Positions 30,848 to 32,492 of a stretch of 32,492 nt of DNA are shown here, one piece after another; position 1 is the first letter of the stretch; each line of letters starts with the position of its first letter. A program made the translations under genes and the position numbers. Below the pieces are notes generated by a model. The model made no database searches, was not told the origin of the DNA, and saw nothing but the letters and a program-made list of their open reading frames with translations. Origin of the DNA: Novosphingobium sp. UBA6722 (GTDB lineage Bacteria; Pseudomonadota; Alphaproteobacteria; Sphingomonadales; Sphingomonadaceae). Location: positions 1 through 32,492 of the forward strand of contig DKII01000067.1 of NCBI GenBank assembly GCA_002454125.1. The letters run 5' to 3'.

Positions 30848-32368
30848 ATGAACAACATTTACGACGAACTGCGCTCGGCGCTTCATTCGATCTGGCATCG
30901 CAGGTGGCTGGCGCTTGCCGTGGCCTGGGCGGTCTGCCTGCTCGGCTGGCTGGTCGTGGCCATGGTGCCCAATACCTATGAATCGAACGCCCGGCTTTAC
31001 GTGCAGCTCGATGATGCCCTGTCCGAAGTGACCGGGGTTGGCATGGGCAACCGCAAGCGCGACATCGACCGGGTCCAGCAAACCCTGACCAGCGCGGTGA
31101 ACCTGGAGAAGGTCATCCGCTCCACCGCAGTGGGTGAAGAGATCACTTCGCCCAAGCAGATGGAAGCGGCAGTCCTGGGCCTCGCCAAGAAGATCAAGGT
31201 CGAGAACGTCAAGGACAACCTGTTCGAGATCAAGGCCGAGTTCGGTGATGGCGCGCGCTCTGATGCCGAGAACGCCAAGATTGCGCAGGACATCGTCCAG
31301 AAGCTGATCGACATCTTCCGCGAAGAGAACCTCGCCGGCAACCGCGGCGAGATGACCCAGTCGCTCGACTTCATGAACCAGCAGCTGGCCGATCGCCAGA
31401 AGGAGCTGGAAGCGGCCGAGCAGAAGCGCCTGACCTTTGAAGCTTCGCATCCCGAACTGATCCAGGGCGGCGCGAGCGCGCTTCAGCGCCTCGAAGCGAG
31501 CCGTTCAGAGCTGCGCGGGATCGATGCCGATCTGGCCGCTGCCCAGTCTGCGCTTGCCGCTATCAACGGTCAGCTGGCCGGCACGCCGCAAACCCTGCCG
31601 GGCGTCGGTCCGCAGGGTGGGGCGCGCGGCGCCCTGGCCGAAGCCCAGGCCATGCTTTCCGGCCTGCGTTCGCGCGGGCTGACCGAGAACCATCCTGACG
31701 TGATTGCCGCGCGCAATCAGGTCAACGCGCTGAAGGGCGCAGCTGCGTCCGAAAGCGGCCCGGGCGGCATGCCCAACCCGGCCTACAGCTCGCTCCAGTC
31801 GATCAAGGCCGAACGCCAGGCCAATGTCCAGTCGCTGATGGCGCGCCGCGCCGCGATCCAGTCTGACATCAGCCGGGTGACTGGCATGCAGATCAACAAT
31901 CCGGAACTTGCCGCCGAACAGCAGCGGATCAACCGCGACTATGACGTGCTCAAGCAGCAGTACGACAAACTGCTACAGGACCGCGAAGAGCTGCGCCTGC
32001 GCGGCCAGGTTGAAACCGAGCACAATGCGGTGAAGTTCGAAGTGATCGATCCGCCGACCACGCCGCGTGCGCCGGTCGCGCCGAACCGCCCGCTGCTGCT
32101 GGTCGCCGTGCTGGTGCTGGGCGTTGGGGCCGGTGTTGCCGCTGCCTTTGCGATCGGCCAGCTCCGCTCGACCTTTGCCACCACGGCCAAGCTTGAGCGG
32201 GTGATCGGCCTGCCGGTGCTGGGGGCAATCAGCCAGACGCTGACCGATAGCGCCCGCGCGCTGCGCAAGCGCCGAATGAAGCAATTTTACATGGCCAGCG
32301 CTGCGCTGGGCGGGATCTTCGTGCTGCTGCTGGTGGCCGAGATGATCCAGGTCAGCATGGTGGCGTGA
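30848..32368 (+). CDS. Polysaccharide chain-length determinant (Wzz-like), exosortase A system
   Basis: A 506-residue inner-membrane protein of the Wzz/PCP class that sets exopolysaccharide chain length. A first membrane helix lies at about residues 20-40 (LALAVAWAVCLLGWLVVAMV), then a periplasmic region with long coiled-coil stretches (about 160-240 and 350-395). A second membrane helix is near 412-437 (LLLVAVLVLGVGAGVAAAF), followed by a basic segment (RALRKRRMKQ) and a third hydrophobic stretch (SAALGGIFVLLLVAEMI). The family conserves a proline-rich segment before the second helix, here PPTTPRAPVAPNRP. ATG 30848 is preceded by the AAGGGCGAG region. The tyrosine kinase gene begins 10 nt after its stop, as is usual in these loci. 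Confidence 0.92.
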   Translation: MNNIYDELRSALHSIWHRRWLALAVAWAVCLLGWLVVAMVPNTYESNARLYVQLDDALSEVTGVGMGNRKRDIDRVQQTLTSAVNLEKVIRSTAVGEEITSPKQMEAAVLGLAKKIKVENVKDNLFEIKAEFGDGARSDAENAKIAQDIVQKLIDIFREENLAGNRGEMTQSLDFMNQQLADRQKELEAAEQKRLTFEASHPELIQGGASALQRLEASRSELRGIDADLAAAQSALAAINGQLAGTPQTLPGVGPQGGARGALAEAQAMLSGLRSRGLTENHPDVIAARNQVNALKGAAASESGPGGMPNPAYSSLQSIKAERQANVQSLMARRAAIQSDISRVTGMQINNPELAAEQQRINRDYDVLKQQYDKLLQDREELRLRGQVETEHNAVKFEVIDPPTTPRAPVAPNRPLLLVAVLVLGVGAGVAAAFAIGQLRSTFATTAKLERVIGLPVLGAISQTLTDSARALRKRRMKQFYMASAALGGIFVLLLVAEMIQVSMVA

Positions 32369-32378
32369 GGGGCTTGAA

Positions 32379-32492
32379 GTGACCGAACAGAGCAAGATCC
32401 CCGTTCCGCCGCAGGACGAGCCGGCCGATGCCAAGGGCTCACTGATCGAGCGCGTCGTGCGCAATTACGATCTGGTGAAGCTGGCCCCGGCG
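32379..32492 (+). CDS. Probable XrtA-associated tyrosine autokinase, N-terminal fragment
   Basis: An open frame from GTG 32379 to the right edge (38 codons: VTEQSKIPVPPQDEP, then KGSLIERVVRNYDLVKL). GAGGGG at 32367-32372 serves as ribosome binding site. The LIERVVRNYDL pattern resembles the N-termini of the tyrosine autokinases that follow the Wzz-like gene in exosortase A loci, where they control polymerisation through phosphorylation. The kinase Walker motifs are beyond the window, so the call rests on position and this short stretch. Confidence 0.6.
   Translation, partial: MTEQSKIPVPPQDEPADAKGSLIERVVRNYDLVKLAPA

Noticed and set aside
24405..32492. PEP-CTERM sorting substrate or exosortase gene in the window
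   Set aside because: None of the proteins ends with a PEP motif, a transmembrane helix and an Arg-rich tail, and no multi-span exosortase is present; these must lie outside.

Overview
The window looks like a chromosomal segment of a high-GC alphaproteobacterium, most likely Sphingomonadales (Novosphingobium / Erythrobacteraceae type). This rests on gene content and layout: a tkt-gap-pgk run followed by a class I aldolase, DUF2842 and DUF3429 proteins, a zapA / 6S RNA / 5-formyl-THF cyclo-ligase neighbourhood, and an exosortase A (XrtA) polysaccharide locus. The genus is inference. Genes are tightly packed, with many 1-14 nt overlaps, frequent GTG starts, and no gene-free stretch longer than about 200 bases. 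I see no insertion sequence, prophage or CRISPR array.

Layout. 1-1285: the 3' end of recG and a DUF3429 membrane protein. 1288-2534: a tRNA-Pro(CGG) on the minus strand and a thymidylate synthase gene whose base composition is clearly lower in GC than its surroundings. 2563-6246: a three-gene branched-chain 2-oxoacid dehydrogenase operon (E1 alpha, E1 beta, E2) behind a recognisable sigma70-like promoter. 6249-9322: a small secreted protein, tRNA-Asp(GTC) framed by an 11-bp inverted repeat, an anchored metallo-beta-lactamase-fold hydrolase, a nucleotidyltransferase-like protein, DUF2842, and 5-formyl-THF cyclo-ligase. 9348-10034: 6S RNA, zapA and a small coiled-coil gene. 10206-15890: tkt, gap, pgk, class I fructose-bisphosphate aldolase and a small membrane protein, forming a central-carbon block. 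15963-21594: a glycerolipid block made of a HAD-phosphatase/PlsC-type acyltransferase fusion, a monoacylglycerol-lipase-like hydrolase, a PlsB-type acyltransferase and gpsA. 21693-24408: a CX5R phosphatase, an alpha/beta hydrolase and thioredoxin reductase.

24405-32492 is the start of an exosortase A associated exopolysaccharide locus that runs off the right edge. One arm, on the minus strand, encodes a FemAB-like acyltransferase, an acyl carrier protein and two alpha/beta-hydrolase-fold proteins. The other arm, on the plus strand, encodes an AMP-forming acyl ligase and a PLP-dependent decarboxylase, then an outer-membrane export lipoprotein, a Wzz-type chain-length protein and the first codons of a probable tyrosine autokinase. 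The two arms diverge from a gap of only 36 bp. The exosortase and glycosyltransferases are not in the window.

The most interesting points are the uncharacterised activation / carrier / decarboxylation / transfer module of the XrtA locus, including a hydrolase with Cys at the nucleophile position beside one with no recognisable nucleophile; the 6S RNA whose closing stem reaches into the leader of the cyclo-ligase gene; the inverted repeat around tRNA-Asp; the compositionally foreign thyA; and a 12-bp palindrome just downstream of the probable aldolase promoter.
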